61,231 nt of DNA from Aquipseudomonas alcaligenes MRY13-0052 (lineage in GTDB: Bacteria; Pseudomonadota; Gammaproteobacteria; Pseudomonadales; Pseudomonadaceae). The stretch spans positions 1 to 61,231 of the forward strand of contig BATO01000032.1 in the NCBI GenBank assembly GCA_000474255.1, given 5' to 3'. Shown here piece by piece: positions 28,904-38,626 of this stretch; position 1 is the first letter of the stretch; every line of letters begins with the position of its first letter. A model generated the notes under the pieces. It was not told where the DNA came from. It saw nothing but the letters and a program-made list of their open reading frames with translations, and made no database searches. A program made the position numbers and the translations under genes.

Positions 28904-29763
28904 TGCTGCCGTACTTCCTCGGCTGCCCGTCCTGGAACGAGCCCGCCTGGCGCGGCAGCTTCTACCCCGCCGATACCCGCCCCGCTGAAACCCTCGAGCA
29001 CTACGCCCGCGTGTTCAACGCCGTGGAGGGCAACACCACCTTCTACGCCCGCCCCTCCGCCGCCACGCTGCAGCTGTGGGCCGAGCGCATGCCCGCGCAT
29101 TTCCGCTTCTGCGCCAAGCTGCCCCGGGACATCAGCCACGAGGGTGACCTGCGCGACCGCATCGGCGCCACCCAGGAGTTCCTGCGCCTGCTCGAGCCCC
29201 TGGGTGCACGGGTGGCGCCGCTGTGGCTGCAACTGTCGGCGGGCTTCGGGCCGCAGCGCCTGGGCGAGCTGGCGGACTGGCTGGACACCTTCTCCCACCG
29301 CGCCCTCGCCGTGGAGGTGCGCAACGCCGCGTTCTTCGCCCGGGGCGAGGAGGAGAAGGCCCTCAACCGCCTGCTCCACGAGCGCGGCGTGGAGCGCATC
29401 TGCCTGGATTCGCGAGCCCTGTTCGCCTGCGACTCCGACGACCCGGCGGTGCTCCACGCGCAATCCAAGAAGCCGCGCGTGCCGGTACGCCCGACCGCCT
29501 TCAGTGCTGCGCCCCAGGTGCGCTTCATCGGCGGCCCGGACCTGGACGCCAACCAGCGCTACCTCGACCCCTGGCTGGACAAGGTGGCCGACTGGATCGG
29601 TGAAGGCCTGGTGCCCCATGTGTTCCTGCACACCCCGGACAACCACCTGGCGGCCGCCCAGGCGCAGCGCTTCCATGCCGGGCTGATGACCCGCCTGCCG
29701 GGCCTGCCGGCATTGGCCGAAAGCGCTGCACAGCAGGAATCGACGCAACTCGACCTGCTCTGA
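28903..29763 (+). CDS. DUF72 family protein (YecE-like)
   Basis: 286 residues. Recognised from the N-terminal GCPSWNEPAWRGSFYP, the NTTFYA motif, KLPRDISHEGDL and the C-terminal FLHTPDN, all in family order. A TIM-barrel fold is expected; no established activity. Confidence 0.88.
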   Translation: MLPYFLGCPSWNEPAWRGSFYPADTRPAETLEHYARVFNAVEGNTTFYARPSAATLQLWAERMPAHFRFCAKLPRDISHEGDLRDRIGATQEFLRLLEPLGARVAPLWLQLSAGFGPQRLGELADWLDTFSHRALAVEVRNAAFFARGEEEKALNRLLHERGVERICLDSRALFACDSDDPAVLHAQSKKPRVPVRPTAFSAAPQVRFIGGPDLDANQRYLDPWLDKVADWIGEGLVPHVFLHTPDNHLAAAQAQRFHAGLMTRLPGLPALAESAAQQESTQLDLL

Positions 29764-29824
29764 GGCTGTCGCTTTCCCCAAGGCGCGGGTTAAGGTCGGG
29801 CCTTTGCAACCAGGGAGAGATGCC

Positions 29825-30652
29825 ATGCCGAGCCAGGCCCAACGTGCCGAAACCTTCCGCGCCCTGCACCAGGACGCCGGACTTCTCGTACTGCCGAACC
29901 CATGGGATGCCGGGTCGGCGAAGATGCTCTCCGCCCTGGGCTGCCGGGCCCTGGCCACCACCAGTGCCGGGTTGGCCTTCTCCCTGGGCCGCCGTGACGC
30001 CGAGGGCGCGGTGAGCCGTGAAGAGGCATTGGTCAACGCCCGCGCCATAGTCGAAGCCACGCCCCTGCCGGTGGCCGCCGACCTGGAGAACGGCTACGGC
30101 GACAGCCCCGAAGCCTGCGCCGAAACCATCCGCCTCGCCGCCGAGGTCGGCCTGGTGGGCGGCTCGATCGAGGACGCCAGCGGCCGTGCCGATGCGCCCA
30201 TCTACCCCTTCGAGCTGGCCGTCGAGCGTGTCCGTGCTGCAGTGGAGGCGGCGCGCAGCCTGCCGTTCCCCTTCACCTTCGCCGCCCGTGCGGAGAACTT
30301 CCTCCATGGCCGGCCCGACCTCGACGACACCATCCGCCGCCTGGTGGCCTATGCCGAGGCCGGCGCCGATGTGCTCTATGCGCCGGGGCTGACCACCCGC
30401 GAGCAGATCATCGAAGTGGTACGGGCTGTGTCGCCCAAGCCGGTCAACATTCTGGTGGGCTCGCCGGCGTTGAAGATGGGGCTGGCGGAGCTGGCCGAGC
30501 TCGGCGTCAAGCGCGTCAGCCTGGGCTCCAACCTGGCGCGGGTGGCCTACGGCGCCTTCTTCCGCGCGGCGGAAGACCTGCTCTGCGGCGACCTCACGGC
30601 CACCCAGCGGGCGATGCCCTTCGACCGTATCAACGACCTGTTCAAGGGCTGA
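29825..30652 (+). CDS. Isocitrate lyase/PEP phosphonomutase superfamily protein
   Basis: 275 residues; the ATG at 29825 has GGGAGAG upstream and is preferred over 29804. Superfamily features: LPNPWDAGSAKML, PVAADLENGYGD (metal-binding Asp/Glu), GSIEDASG, AARAENFL and DVLYAPG. The lyase KKCGH-type active loop is absent, so this belongs to the carboxyphosphonoenolpyruvate phosphonomutase-like group of unknown substrate. Confidence 0.87.
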   Translation: MPSQAQRAETFRALHQDAGLLVLPNPWDAGSAKMLSALGCRALATTSAGLAFSLGRRDAEGAVSREEALVNARAIVEATPLPVAADLENGYGDSPEACAETIRLAAEVGLVGGSIEDASGRADAPIYPFELAVERVRAAVEAARSLPFPFTFAARAENFLHGRPDLDDTIRRLVAYAEAGADVLYAPGLTTREQIIEVVRAVSPKPVNILVGSPALKMGLAELAELGVKRVSLGSNLARVAYGAFFRAAEDLLCGDLTATQRAMPFDRINDLFKG

Positions 30653-30656
30653 ACGG

Positions 30657-31352
30657 GTGCGCGTGCGCCGGCTGATTCCGCTGCTGATCCTGCTGCTGGT
30701 GCTCGGCGCACCCCTGGCGGTGTACCAGAAGTGGGTGCAGCTGCCGCCGCGCTGGGACCCCTGGGCGCCGCTGGATGTGCGTGACGACCCCAACCTGCTG
30801 ACCCCCTTCAAGCTGATGCGCCTGCAGGCCGACCCGGTGCTGTGCCGCCTGGCGCTGCAGACCTCCAACCTGAAATACGCGGCGCTGCCGGACAGCGCGC
30901 CGGCGGCGGGTTGCCCCATCGAGAACAGCGTGCGCATCAGCGGCTCGGGGCTGGCCTTCAGCAGCAGCTTCATCGCCACCTGCGAGGTGGCCGTGGCCTT
31001 CGCCCTGTTCGAGCGCCACGGGCTGCAACCCGTGGCCCGCGAACTCTACGGCCAGCCGGTGGCGCGCATCGACCACCTCGGCAGCTTCGCCTGCCGCAAT
31101 ATCGGCGGCACCCAGCGTCGCAGCCAGCACGCCTCGGCCAACGCGCTGGACATCGCCGGCTTCCGCCTGGCCGATGGCCGGCGCATCAGCGTGGCCCGCG
31201 ACTGGGCTGGCGATGACACCGAGGCGCGTTTTCTGCGCCGGGTACGCGACGCCGCCTGCGAGCACTTCAACACCACCCTGGGGCCGGACTACAACGCCGC
31301 CCACCACGACCACTTCCACGTCGACATGGGCCTGTTCCGCATGTGCCGCTGA
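30657..31352 (+). CDS. Extensin-like family protein
   Basis: 231 residues from GTG. An N-terminal membrane anchor or signal ([17 protein letters not shown]), then the extensin-like C-terminal domain: [20 protein letters not shown] and [10 protein letters not shown], with Cys at VLCRLA, AGCPIE, ATCEVA, FACRN, DAACEHF and RMCR. The HxxxxxxxD and HFH residues resemble the LAS/D-Ala-D-Ala peptidase zinc site, so a cell-wall peptidase is possible. Four bp after the preceding stop. Confidence 0.82.
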   Translation: MRVRRLIPLLILLLVLGAPLAVYQKWVQLPPRWDPWAPLDVRDDPNLLTPFKLMRLQADPVLCRLALQTSNLKYAALPDSAPAAGCPIENSVRISGSGLAFSSSFIATCEVAVAFALFERHGLQPVARELYGQPVARIDHLGSFACRNIGGTQRRSQHASANALDIAGFRLADGRRISVARDWAGDDTEARFLRRVRDAACEHFNTTLGPDYNAAHHDHFHVDMGLFRMCR

Positions 31353-31423
31353 GTGCCGCGCACGGGCGCCTGGCGCGCGGCTCTGGCAGAATGCCGAGCA
31401 TCTTGAAGCAGTGGATCCAACCG

Positions 31424-32206
31424 ATGAGTGATGAGCGGGAACAGGCCCGGGTGCGCGTCGACGCACTGGCGCCGCAGTACCAGGCAGGTGCGGCCCAATG
31501 GGCGGCCAGGCTTGGGCTGCCCCTGGACGGCGAGGCGGACTTCGCCCTGCAACTGGGTGACGACGGCCTGCAACTGGTGGACCTGTCGCCCCAGGCACCG
31601 GGCCCGGTGCGGGTCGACTTCGTCGAGGGCGCGGCCGCCCATCGACGCCAGTTCGGCGGTGGCGCCGGGCAGATGATCGCCAAGGCGGTGGGCGTGCAGC
31701 CGGGCATCCGCCCGCAGGTGCTGGATGCCACTGCCGGCCTGGGCCGCGACGCCTTCGTGCTCGCCAGCCTGGGTTGCGAGATGGACCTGATCGAGCGCCA
31801 GCCCCTGGTCGCCGCACTGCTGGAAGATGGCCTGGCCCGCGCTGCGGGTGACGGCGAGGTCGCCGCCATCGCCACGCGCATGCGCCTGCACACTGGCAAT
31901 GCCATCGAGCTGATGCAGGGCTGGCAGGGCGAGGCGCCCCAGGTGATCTACCTGGACCCGATGTTCCCGCACCGCGACAAGAGCGCCCTGGTGAAGAAGG
32001 AAATGCGCCTGTTCCGCCCGCTGGTGGGCGATGACCTGGACGCCCCGGCCCTGCTCGCTGCCGCCCTGGCGCTGGCCAGCCACCGCGTGGTGGTGAAGCG
32101 CCCGCGCAAGGCGCCGATCATCGAGGGTGCCAAGCCCAGCTACGCGCTGGAGGGCAAGTCCAGCCGTTACGACATTTATCCGAAGAAGGCCCTGAGCAAG
32201 GGCTGA
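31424..32206 (+). CDS. rsmJ: RsmJ, 16S rRNA (guanine1516-N2)-methyltransferase
   Basis: 260 residues from the ATG at 31424; other in-frame starts (31343, 31391) lie closer to the previous gene and add non-family sequence. SAM-binding motif [18 protein letters not shown] and the catalytic YLDPMFPHR motif are typical of RsmJ. Confidence 0.9.
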   Translation: MSDEREQARVRVDALAPQYQAGAAQWAARLGLPLDGEADFALQLGDDGLQLVDLSPQAPGPVRVDFVEGAAAHRRQFGGGAGQMIAKAVGVQPGIRPQVLDATAGLGRDAFVLASLGCEMDLIERQPLVAALLEDGLARAAGDGEVAAIATRMRLHTGNAIELMQGWQGEAPQVIYLDPMFPHRDKSALVKKEMRLFRPLVGDDLDAPALLAAALALASHRVVVKRPRKAPIIEGAKPSYALEGKSSRYDIYPKKALSKG

Positions 32207-32225
32207 CCGCGAGGGAAGGGACTCC

Positions 32226-33503
32226 ATGGACGACGCCATCCGCTGCCCCATCCGCCGCACCCTGGCGCACCTGCCCTGGGTCGGCGATGACCGTGCCGGT
32301 GCCCGCCATTGGCTGGCCATGCAGCGCGACCCGCTGGCCTGGTTGCAGAAGGTGCACGCCGAGCAGCCGGACATGGCGGTCACGCGCATGGGGCTGAGCC
32401 GGCTCTGGTGCCTGTTCCACCCCCGGGCGGTGCAGGAGCTGATGGTCGACCACCGCGAACACCTGAAACGCTGGGAACCCAGCCTGTGCATGATGCGCCA
32501 GTGGAACGGGCGCAGTTTCATGATGCGCGAGGGTGAACCCGCCCGTGAGCGGCGCAAGGAAATGCGGCCGCATATCGCCGCGCCTTCGGCCGCCGAGATC
32601 CTGCAACTGGCGCAGCGCTGGAGCGCGGGCATCGAGCCCGGTGCCGAGCGCGACCTCGACCTGGAAATGGCCGCCTACAGCGTCACCCTCACCGGGCGTG
32701 CGCTCTTCGACATCGACCTGGAAAACGACGCCTTCCGCGTGGCCCGCGCGGTGCGCCTGCTGTCGCGGGTGGCGCTGCTGGAGACCAGCACCGGTATTCC
32801 CCTGGGGCACTGGTTCCCCAGCAAGCTCTGCCCGCGCAAGCGCTGGGCCCTGGCGCAACTGCAGGAAGTGGTAGGGCGCTGCGCTGACGAATCACCCCGT
32901 CCGCTGGCGGTGCAGCGCGACGAACTGGCCACGCTGCTGATGGCGGGGCACCAGTCCACCGGTGCGACCCTGACCTGGGCGCAGCTGCTGCTTGCCCAGC
33001 ACCCGGAGGTGCGCGAGGCACTGCGGGACGAACTCAAGGGTGTGGACTGGAGCCGGGTACAGGGCGTGGCCGACCTGCGCCAGTGCCCGCTGCTGCGGGC
33101 GGTGATCCAGGAAAGCCTGCGCATCTACCCGCCGGCCTATGGCCTGGTGCCCCGGCAACTGACGGCGGATGTGGAGGTGTTCGGGCAGGAGCTGAAGAAG
33201 GGCGACATCGTCATGCTGTCGAGCTGGATCACCCACCGCGACCCGCGCTGGTTCGAGGCGCCGCTGGAATTCCGCCCGCAACGCTTCATCGAGCCTTCGA
33301 CCTGGCCCAAGGGCGCCTACTTCCCCTTCGGGCTGGGGGACCGCGCCTGCCCGGGCACGGCCATGGCGATGATGGACCTGGCGGTGTCCCTGGCCTGGTG
33401 GGTCGAGCACTGGGACGTCGAGCCGCTGGGGCCGATCGAGCCCCAGGGCTGGTTCTCCCTGCGGCCCAAGCGGGCGCGGGTCAGGTTCGTGCGGCGGGGG
33501 TGA
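32226..33503 (+). CDS. Cytochrome P450
   Basis: 425 residues, soluble bacterial type. Heme-binding loop FGLGDRACPG with the thiolate Cys near residue 375, ExxR in the K helix (IQESLRIYPP), and PERF-like FRPQRF. In the I helix the usual AGx(D/E)T(T/S) reads AGHQST (residues 240-245): the acid is Gln and the following Thr is Ser, so oxygen activation may differ. No ferredoxin gene is adjacent. Its 3' end overlaps the convergent mexL gene by 23 bp. Substrate unknown. Confidence 0.92.
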   Translation: MDDAIRCPIRRTLAHLPWVGDDRAGARHWLAMQRDPLAWLQKVHAEQPDMAVTRMGLSRLWCLFHPRAVQELMVDHREHLKRWEPSLCMMRQWNGRSFMMREGEPARERRKEMRPHIAAPSAAEILQLAQRWSAGIEPGAERDLDLEMAAYSVTLTGRALFDIDLENDAFRVARAVRLLSRVALLETSTGIPLGHWFPSKLCPRKRWALAQLQEVVGRCADESPRPLAVQRDELATLLMAGHQSTGATLTWAQLLLAQHPEVREALRDELKGVDWSRVQGVADLRQCPLLRAVIQESLRIYPPAYGLVPRQLTADVEVFGQELKKGDIVMLSSWITHRDPRWFEAPLEFRPQRFIEPSTWPKGAYFPFGLGDRACPGTAMAMMDLAVSLAWWVEHWDVEPLGPIEPQGWFSLRPKRARVRFVRRG

Positions 33504-34143
33504 CGTCCTCGGCGCGGTAGGCGCGGAGGAACAGCTCCACCACTTCCTGCACATGCTGCTCGGCCTCTTCACCCTGGAGGGGCGTGGCGCAGCCGATCAG
33601 CAGGCGGAAGTTGTGCCCGCCCTTGATCAGGCAGAAGAAGTGCTCGGCGGCGTTGATCGGCTTGTCGATGCGCAGCTTGCCGGCCTTGTCCGCCTGGATC
33701 AGCAGGCGCTCCATCTCATTGAGGATCTGCTGCGGGCCGGCATCGAAGAACAGCTTCGAGAGCTTCGGGTCCTGGTTGCCCAGGGTGGCCATCAAACGGT
33801 GCAGTTCGATGGACTCGCTGCTGTTGATCAGCGCCTGGAAACCCATGCCGATGTTGCGTAGCACAGTTTCGATGGTCCCACCGAGGGGCAATTCGAACAG
33901 CAGCTCCGGCAACTGCTCCATGCACTTGGCCTTCACCGCGGCGGAGAACAGCGTCTCCTTGTCGGTGAAGTGGCTGTACACGGTGAGTTTGGAGACCCCG
34001 GCTTCGGCGGCGATGGCGTCCATGCTGCTGCCGTCGTAACCCTTGCTGAGGAACAGCGACTTGGCCGCCTCGAGGATCGCCGCACGCTTGGCCGGGTCCT
34101 TGGGGCGGCCGGGGCCGCTGGCTTGTAAAGTTTTGTCAGACAT
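33481..34143 (-). CDS. mexL: MexL-like TetR repressor
   Basis: 220 residues. HTH at residues ~20-60 (AILEAAKSLFLSKGYDGSSM, GVSKLTVYSHF). It lies divergent from a two-gene RND system with no outer-membrane gene, the arrangement of mexL-mexJK in P. aeruginosa, where MexL represses mexJK. No good ribosome site precedes the ATG. Confidence 0.85.
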   Translation of the reverse strand: MSDKTLQASGPGRPKDPAKRAAILEAAKSLFLSKGYDGSSMDAIAAEAGVSKLTVYSHFTDKETLFSAAVKAKCMEQLPELLFELPLGGTIETVLRNIGMGFQALINSSESIELHRLMATLGNQDPKLSKLFFDAGPQQILNEMERLLIQADKAGKLRIDKPINAAEHFFCLIKGGHNFRLLIGCATPLQGEEAEQHVQEVVELFLRAYRAEDVTPAART

Positions 34144-34183
34144 TCGCGTTTAAATACTGGACTGGTGAGTTTGCTATTTTTAC

Positions 34184-34199
34184 TATACTCGGCAGTATA
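34184..34199. promoter_or_regulatory. Palindromic candidate operator between mexL and mexJ
   Basis: TATACT-CGGC-AGTATA, a perfect 6+4+6 palindrome in the 93-bp divergent spacer, within an AT-rich island. A looser related half (AATACTGG) lies near 34153. Suitable for a TetR dimer; the site also overlaps likely -10 sequences. Confidence 0.6.
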
Positions 34200-34236
34200 A
34201 ATATTCCAACAGCACTTTTGCGAAAGGTCATACACC

Positions 34237-35340
34237 ATGTTCCGCCATGTCCTGCCCCTCGCTCTGCCTTTGACACTCTCTTTGCTCGTCGGTGCCTGTG
34301 GCAACAGCGAGACCGTCCAGCAATCGATACGCCCGGCCATGGTGGTGCAGCCACAGCCCGCCGGCGACGCGATGGTGACCTACCCGGGCGAAGTGCGCGC
34401 CAGGCTGGAGCCGGAACTGGCGTTCCGCATCGGCGGCAAGATCACCCGGCGACTGGTGGACGTGGGGGACCGGGTGAAGGCCGAGCAGCCGCTGGCCGAG
34501 CTCGACCCGCAGGATGTGCGCCTGCAACTGGAAGCGTCCCGCGCCCAGGTGACGGCGGCCGAGGCCAACCTCAAGCTGGTGCGCGCCGAGCGTGACCGCT
34601 ACAAGACCCTGCTGGACCGCAAGCTCATCAGCCCCTCGCAGTTCGACAACGTCGAAAACCAGTACCGCTCCGGCGAGGCGCGGCTGAAACAGATCCAGGC
34701 CGAATTCAACGTGGCCAGCAACCAGGCCGGCTATGCCGTGCTGCGCGCCTCGCAGAACGGCGTGATCGCCACCCGCCGCGCGGAAGTGGGTCAGGTGGTT
34801 GCCGCCGGGCAGACCGTGTTCACCCTGGCCGCCGACGGCGAGCGCGAAGTGCTGATCAGTCTGCCGGAGCACGCCATCGACCGCTTCAAGATCGGCCAGG
34901 AAGTGGCCGTCGAACTCTGGTCGCAGCCCGACAAGCGTTTCCCCGGGCGCATCCGCGAGCTCTCGCCGGCTGCCGACCAGCAGTCGCGCACCTTCGCCGC
35001 GCGCATCGCCTTCACCGCCGGCGAGGTGCCCGCCGAGCTGGGCCAGAGCGCCCGCGTCTACATCCAGGCCAACGGCGAGGTGCCGCTGTCGGTACCGCTC
35101 TCGGCGCTCACCGCCGAAGCCGGTGCGCCTTACGTCTGGGTGGTGAACCCGGACAGCTCGAAGATCGAACGCCGCCCCGTGCGCGTCGGCCCCTACGGTG
35201 AAGACCGCGTACCGGTGCTCGAAGGCCTGAAGCCCGAGGACTGGGTGGTCGCCGCCGGTGTCCAGGTGCTGCGTGAAGGCCAGGAAGTCCGCCCCGTGGA
35301 CCGCGCCAACCGCGCGGTGAAGCTGATCGCCAAGGAGTAG
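34237..35340 (+). CDS. mexJ: MexJ-like RND periplasmic adaptor (membrane fusion protein)
   Basis: 367 residues. Lipoprotein signal with lipobox VGAC (Cys near residue 21). Lipoyl half-motifs (GEVRARLEPELAFRIGGKI, VDVGDRVKAEQPLAELD), a coiled-coil hairpin at ~90-165, beta-barrel and membrane-proximal domains. It bridges the pump and an outer-membrane channel. Confidence 0.9.
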   Translation: MFRHVLPLALPLTLSLLVGACGNSETVQQSIRPAMVVQPQPAGDAMVTYPGEVRARLEPELAFRIGGKITRRLVDVGDRVKAEQPLAELDPQDVRLQLEASRAQVTAAEANLKLVRAERDRYKTLLDRKLISPSQFDNVENQYRSGEARLKQIQAEFNVASNQAGYAVLRASQNGVIATRRAEVGQVVAAGQTVFTLAADGEREVLISLPEHAIDRFKIGQEVAVELWSQPDKRFPGRIRELSPAADQQSRTFAARIAFTAGEVPAELGQSARVYIQANGEVPLSVPLSALTAEAGAPYVWVVNPDSSKIERRPVRVGPYGEDRVPVLEGLKPEDWVVAAGVQVLREGQEVRPVDRANRAVKLIAKE

Positions 35341-35346
35341 GGCAGA

Positions 35347-38300
35347 GTGAACTTCAACCTTTCCGCCTGGGCGCTGAAGAACCGTCAGATCGTCCTCTAC
35401 ATCATGCTGCTGCTGGGCATAGTCGGTGCGATCTCCTACACCAAGCTGGGGCAGAGCGAAGACCCGCCCTTCACCTTCAAGGCCATGGTGATCCGCACCA
35501 ACTGGCCCGGCGCCAGCGCCGAGGAAGTGTCCCGCCAGGTCACCGAGCGCATCGAAAAGAAGCTCATGGAGACCGGCGAGTACGACAAGATCATTTCCTT
35601 CTCCCGCCCCGGCGAATCCCAGGTGACCTTCCTCGCGCGGGACTCGATGCATTCCAACGAGATCCCCGAGCTCTGGTACCAGGTGCGCAAGAAGGTCAGC
35701 GACATTCGCCACACCTTGCCCCAGGGCATCCAGGGGCCGTTCTTCAACGATGAATTCGGCACCACCTTCGGCAACATCTACGCGCTGACCGGCGAGGGCT
35801 TCGACTACGCCGTGCTCAAGGACTACGCCGACCGCATCCAGCTGCAGCTGCAGCGGGTCAAGGACGTGGGCAAGGTCGAGCTGCTCGGCCTGCAGGACGA
35901 GAAGATCTGGATCGAGCTCTCCAACACCAAGGCCGCCACCCTGGGCCTGCCGCTGGCCGCCGTGCAGCAGGCGCTGGAAGAGCAGAACGCCGTGGCCGCC
36001 GCCGGCTTCTTCGAGACGGCCAGCGACCGCGTGCAGTTGCGCGTCAGCGGGCGCTTCGACTCGGTGAAGGAGATTCGCGACTTCCCCATCCGCGTGGGTG
36101 ACCGCACCTTCCGCATCGGCGATGTCGCCGACGTGCACCGTGGCTTCAACGACCCACCCGCGCCGCGCATGCGCTTCATGGGCGAAAACGCCATCGGCCT
36201 CGCGGTCTCGATGAAGGCGGGCGGTGACATCCTCATCCTCGGCCAGGCCCTGGAAGGCGAGTTCGCCCGCCTGCAGGAAACCCTCCCGGCCGGCATGCAG
36301 CTGCGCAAGGTCTCCGACCAGCCGGCAGCGGTGAAGACCGGCGTGGGCGAGTTCGTCCGCGTGCTCACCGAGGCGCTGATCATCGTGCTGCTGGTGAGCT
36401 TCTTCTCCCTGGGCCTGCGCACCGGCCTGGTGGTGGCGCTGTCGATCCCCCTGGTACTGGCGATGACCTTCGCCGCCATGTACTACCTGGGTATCGGCCT
36501 GCACAAGATTTCCCTCGGCGCGCTGGTGCTGGCGCTGGGCTTGCTGGTGGACGACGCGATCATCGCGGTGGAGATGATGGCCATCAAGATGGAGCAGGGC
36601 TACGACCGGCTCAAGGCGGCCAGCTATGCCTGGACCAGTACGGCCTTCCCCATGCTCACCGGCACCCTGATCACCGCCGCCGGCTTCCTGCCCATCGCCA
36701 CCGCGCAATCGGGCACCGGCGAATACACCCGTTCGATCTTCCAGGTGGTGACCATCGCCCTGCTGGTGTCCTGGATCGCCGCCGTGGTCTTCGTGCCCTA
36801 CCTGGGTGACCGCCTGCTGCCGGACCTGGCCAAGCGCCACGCCGAGAAGCATGGCGGCAGCGGCGCCCACGACCCCTACGCGACGCCCTTCTACCAGCGC
36901 GTGCGGCGCGTGGTGGAGTGGTGCGTGCGTCGGCGCAAGACGGTGATCGTCCTGACCCTGGTGGCCTTCGTCGCCGCCATCGCGATGTTCCGCTTCGTGC
37001 CCCAGCAGTTCTTCCCGGCCTCCGGGCGCCTGGAGCTGATGGTCGACCTGAAGCTGGGCGAGGGCTCCTCGCTGAGCAACACCGAAGCCGAAGTGACGCG
37101 CCTGGAGAAGATGATCAAGGAGCACTCGGGTGTGGATAACTACGTGGCCTACGTGGGCACCGGTTCGCCGCGCTTCTACCTGCCGCTGGACCAGCAACTG
37201 CCGGCGGCGAGCTTCGCCCAGTTCGTGGTGCTGGCCAAGACCATCGAGGACCGCGAGGCCCTGCGCAGCTGGCTGATCCAGACGCTCAACGACGAGTTCC
37301 CCAGCCTGCGCACCCGCGTCTCGCGCCTGGAGAACGGCCCGCCCGTGGGTTACCCGGTGCAGTTCCGCGTCTCCGGCGAGCACATCGACGAAGTCCGCGC
37401 CTACGCCCGCAAGGTGGCCGACAAGGTGCGCGAGAACCCCCACGTGGTGAACGTGCACCTGGATTGGGAAGAGCCGAGCAAGGTGGTGCGCCTGAACATC
37501 GACCAGGACCGCGCCCGCGCCCTGGGCGTGAGCACCGCCGACCTGTCGCGCTTCCTGCAGAGCTCGCTCACCGGTTCCACGGTCAGCCAGTTCCGCGAGG
37601 ACAACGAGTTGATCGACATCCTCCTGCGCGGCACCCCGCGTGAGCGCCAGGAGCTGGCCCTGCTGCCGAGCCTGGCGGTGCCCACCGACAGTGGCAAGAG
37701 TGTGCCCCTGTCGCAGATCGCCACCCTGGAATACGGTTTCGAGGAAGGCATCATCTGGCACCGCAACCGCCTGCCTACCGTGACCGTGCGCGCCGACATC
37801 TACGACAAGTCGCTGCCGGCCAGCCTGGTGGCGCAGATTCTGCCGACCCTGGAGCCGATTCGCGCCGAACTGCCCAGCGGCTACCTGCTGGATGTAGGCG
37901 GCACCGTGGAAGACTCGACCCGTGGGCAGAAGTCGGTGAACGCCGGCGTGCCGCTGTTCATCGTCGTGGTGCTGACGTTGCTGATGCTGCAGCTGAAGAG
38001 CTTCTCGCGTACGGCGATGGTGTTCCTCACCGCGCCCCTGGGGCTGATCGGGGTGACTCTGTTCCTCCTGGTGTTCCGCCAGCCCTTCGGCTTCGTGGCC
38101 ATGCTCGGCACCATCGCCCTGTCGGGGATGATCATGCGCAACTCGGTGATCCTGGTGGACCAGATCGAGCAGGACATCGCCGCCGGCCTGGACAAGTGGC
38201 ACGCCATCATCGAAGCCACGGTGCGCCGCTTCCGGCCCATCGTGCTCACCGCCCTGGCGGCGGTGCTGGCGATGATCCCGCTGTCGCGCAGTGTGTTCTT

Positions 38301-38421
38301 CGGCCCCATGGCCGTCGCCATCATGGGCGGCCTGATCGTCGCCACGGCGTTGACCCTGCTGTTCCTGCCGGCGCTCTACGCGGCCTGGTTCCGGGTCAAG
38401 GAAATGCCCCGCGCCGTGTAG
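35347..38421 (+). CDS. mexK: MexK-like RND efflux pump
   Basis: 1024 residues from GTG, six bp after mexJ. Full-length RND transporter with 12 predicted helices and two large periplasmic loops. The proton-relay pair is in TM4 (LLVDDAIIAVEMM). No outer-membrane factor follows; in P. aeruginosa MexJK uses OprM or OpmH encoded elsewhere. The gene looks intact. Confidence 0.93.
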   Translation: MNFNLSAWALKNRQIVLYIMLLLGIVGAISYTKLGQSEDPPFTFKAMVIRTNWPGASAEEVSRQVTERIEKKLMETGEYDKIISFSRPGESQVTFLARDSMHSNEIPELWYQVRKKVSDIRHTLPQGIQGPFFNDEFGTTFGNIYALTGEGFDYAVLKDYADRIQLQLQRVKDVGKVELLGLQDEKIWIELSNTKAATLGLPLAAVQQALEEQNAVAAAGFFETASDRVQLRVSGRFDSVKEIRDFPIRVGDRTFRIGDVADVHRGFNDPPAPRMRFMGENAIGLAVSMKAGGDILILGQALEGEFARLQETLPAGMQLRKVSDQPAAVKTGVGEFVRVLTEALIIVLLVSFFSLGLRTGLVVALSIPLVLAMTFAAMYYLGIGLHKISLGALVLALGLLVDDAIIAVEMMAIKMEQGYDRLKAASYAWTSTAFPMLTGTLITAAGFLPIATAQSGTGEYTRSIFQVVTIALLVSWIAAVVFVPYLGDRLLPDLAKRHAEKHGGSGAHDPYATPFYQRVRRVVEWCVRRRKTVIVLTLVAFVAAIAMFRFVPQQFFPASGRLELMVDLKLGEGSSLSNTEAEVTRLEKMIKEHSGVDNYVAYVGTGSPRFYLPLDQQLPAASFAQFVVLAKTIEDREALRSWLIQTLNDEFPSLRTRVSRLENGPPVGYPVQFRVSGEHIDEVRAYARKVADKVRENPHVVNVHLDWEEPSKVVRLNIDQDRARALGVSTADLSRFLQSSLTGSTVSQFREDNELIDILLRGTPRERQELALLPSLAVPTDSGKSVPLSQIATLEYGFEEGIIWHRNRLPTVTVRADIYDKSLPASLVAQILPTLEPIRAELPSGYLLDVGGTVEDSTRGQKSVNAGVPLFIVVVLTLLMLQLKSFSRTAMVFLTAPLGLIGVTLFLLVFRQPFGFVAMLGTIALSGMIMRNSVILVDQIEQDIAAGLDKWHAIIEATVRRFRPIVLTALAAVLAMIPLSRSVFFGPMAVAIMGGLIVATALTLLFLPALYAAWFRVKEMPRAV

Positions 38422-38626
38422 GCCGGGCTGAGGTACTAGGCCCAACGTTGCGATGCCACCTCAGGCACCGCGCGTTGGGCCTCGCTGCGCTCGGCGCCAA
38501 CCTACCGCCTGGGTTCCTTCTGTAGGGCGGGTGAAACCCGCGATGCTCCGGGCAACGGGCCGTCGGGTTGCACCCGACCTACGGACTGTCCGTAGGATGG
38601 CGTAGAGCGCAGCGAAACCCATCGAC
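38422..38626. repeat. Intergenic repeat cluster (families C, D and E)
   Basis: Three units in a row: C (38474-38505, GTTGGGCCTCGCTGCGCTCG...), also at 43255-43286; D (38522-38582, GTAGGGCGGGTGAAACCCGC ... GTCGGGTTGCACCCGACCTAC), also at 60696-60754; and E (38592-38622), also at 18046-18075. No gene lies here; the flanking genes converge. Confidence 0.8.

Noticed and set aside
34228-38445. 1405-codon open frame on the minus strand opposite mexJ-mexK
   Set aside because: Its His/Gln/Gly-rich, low-complexity translation is the usual antisense shadow of a high-GC gene; the plus strand encodes intact MexJ and MexK.
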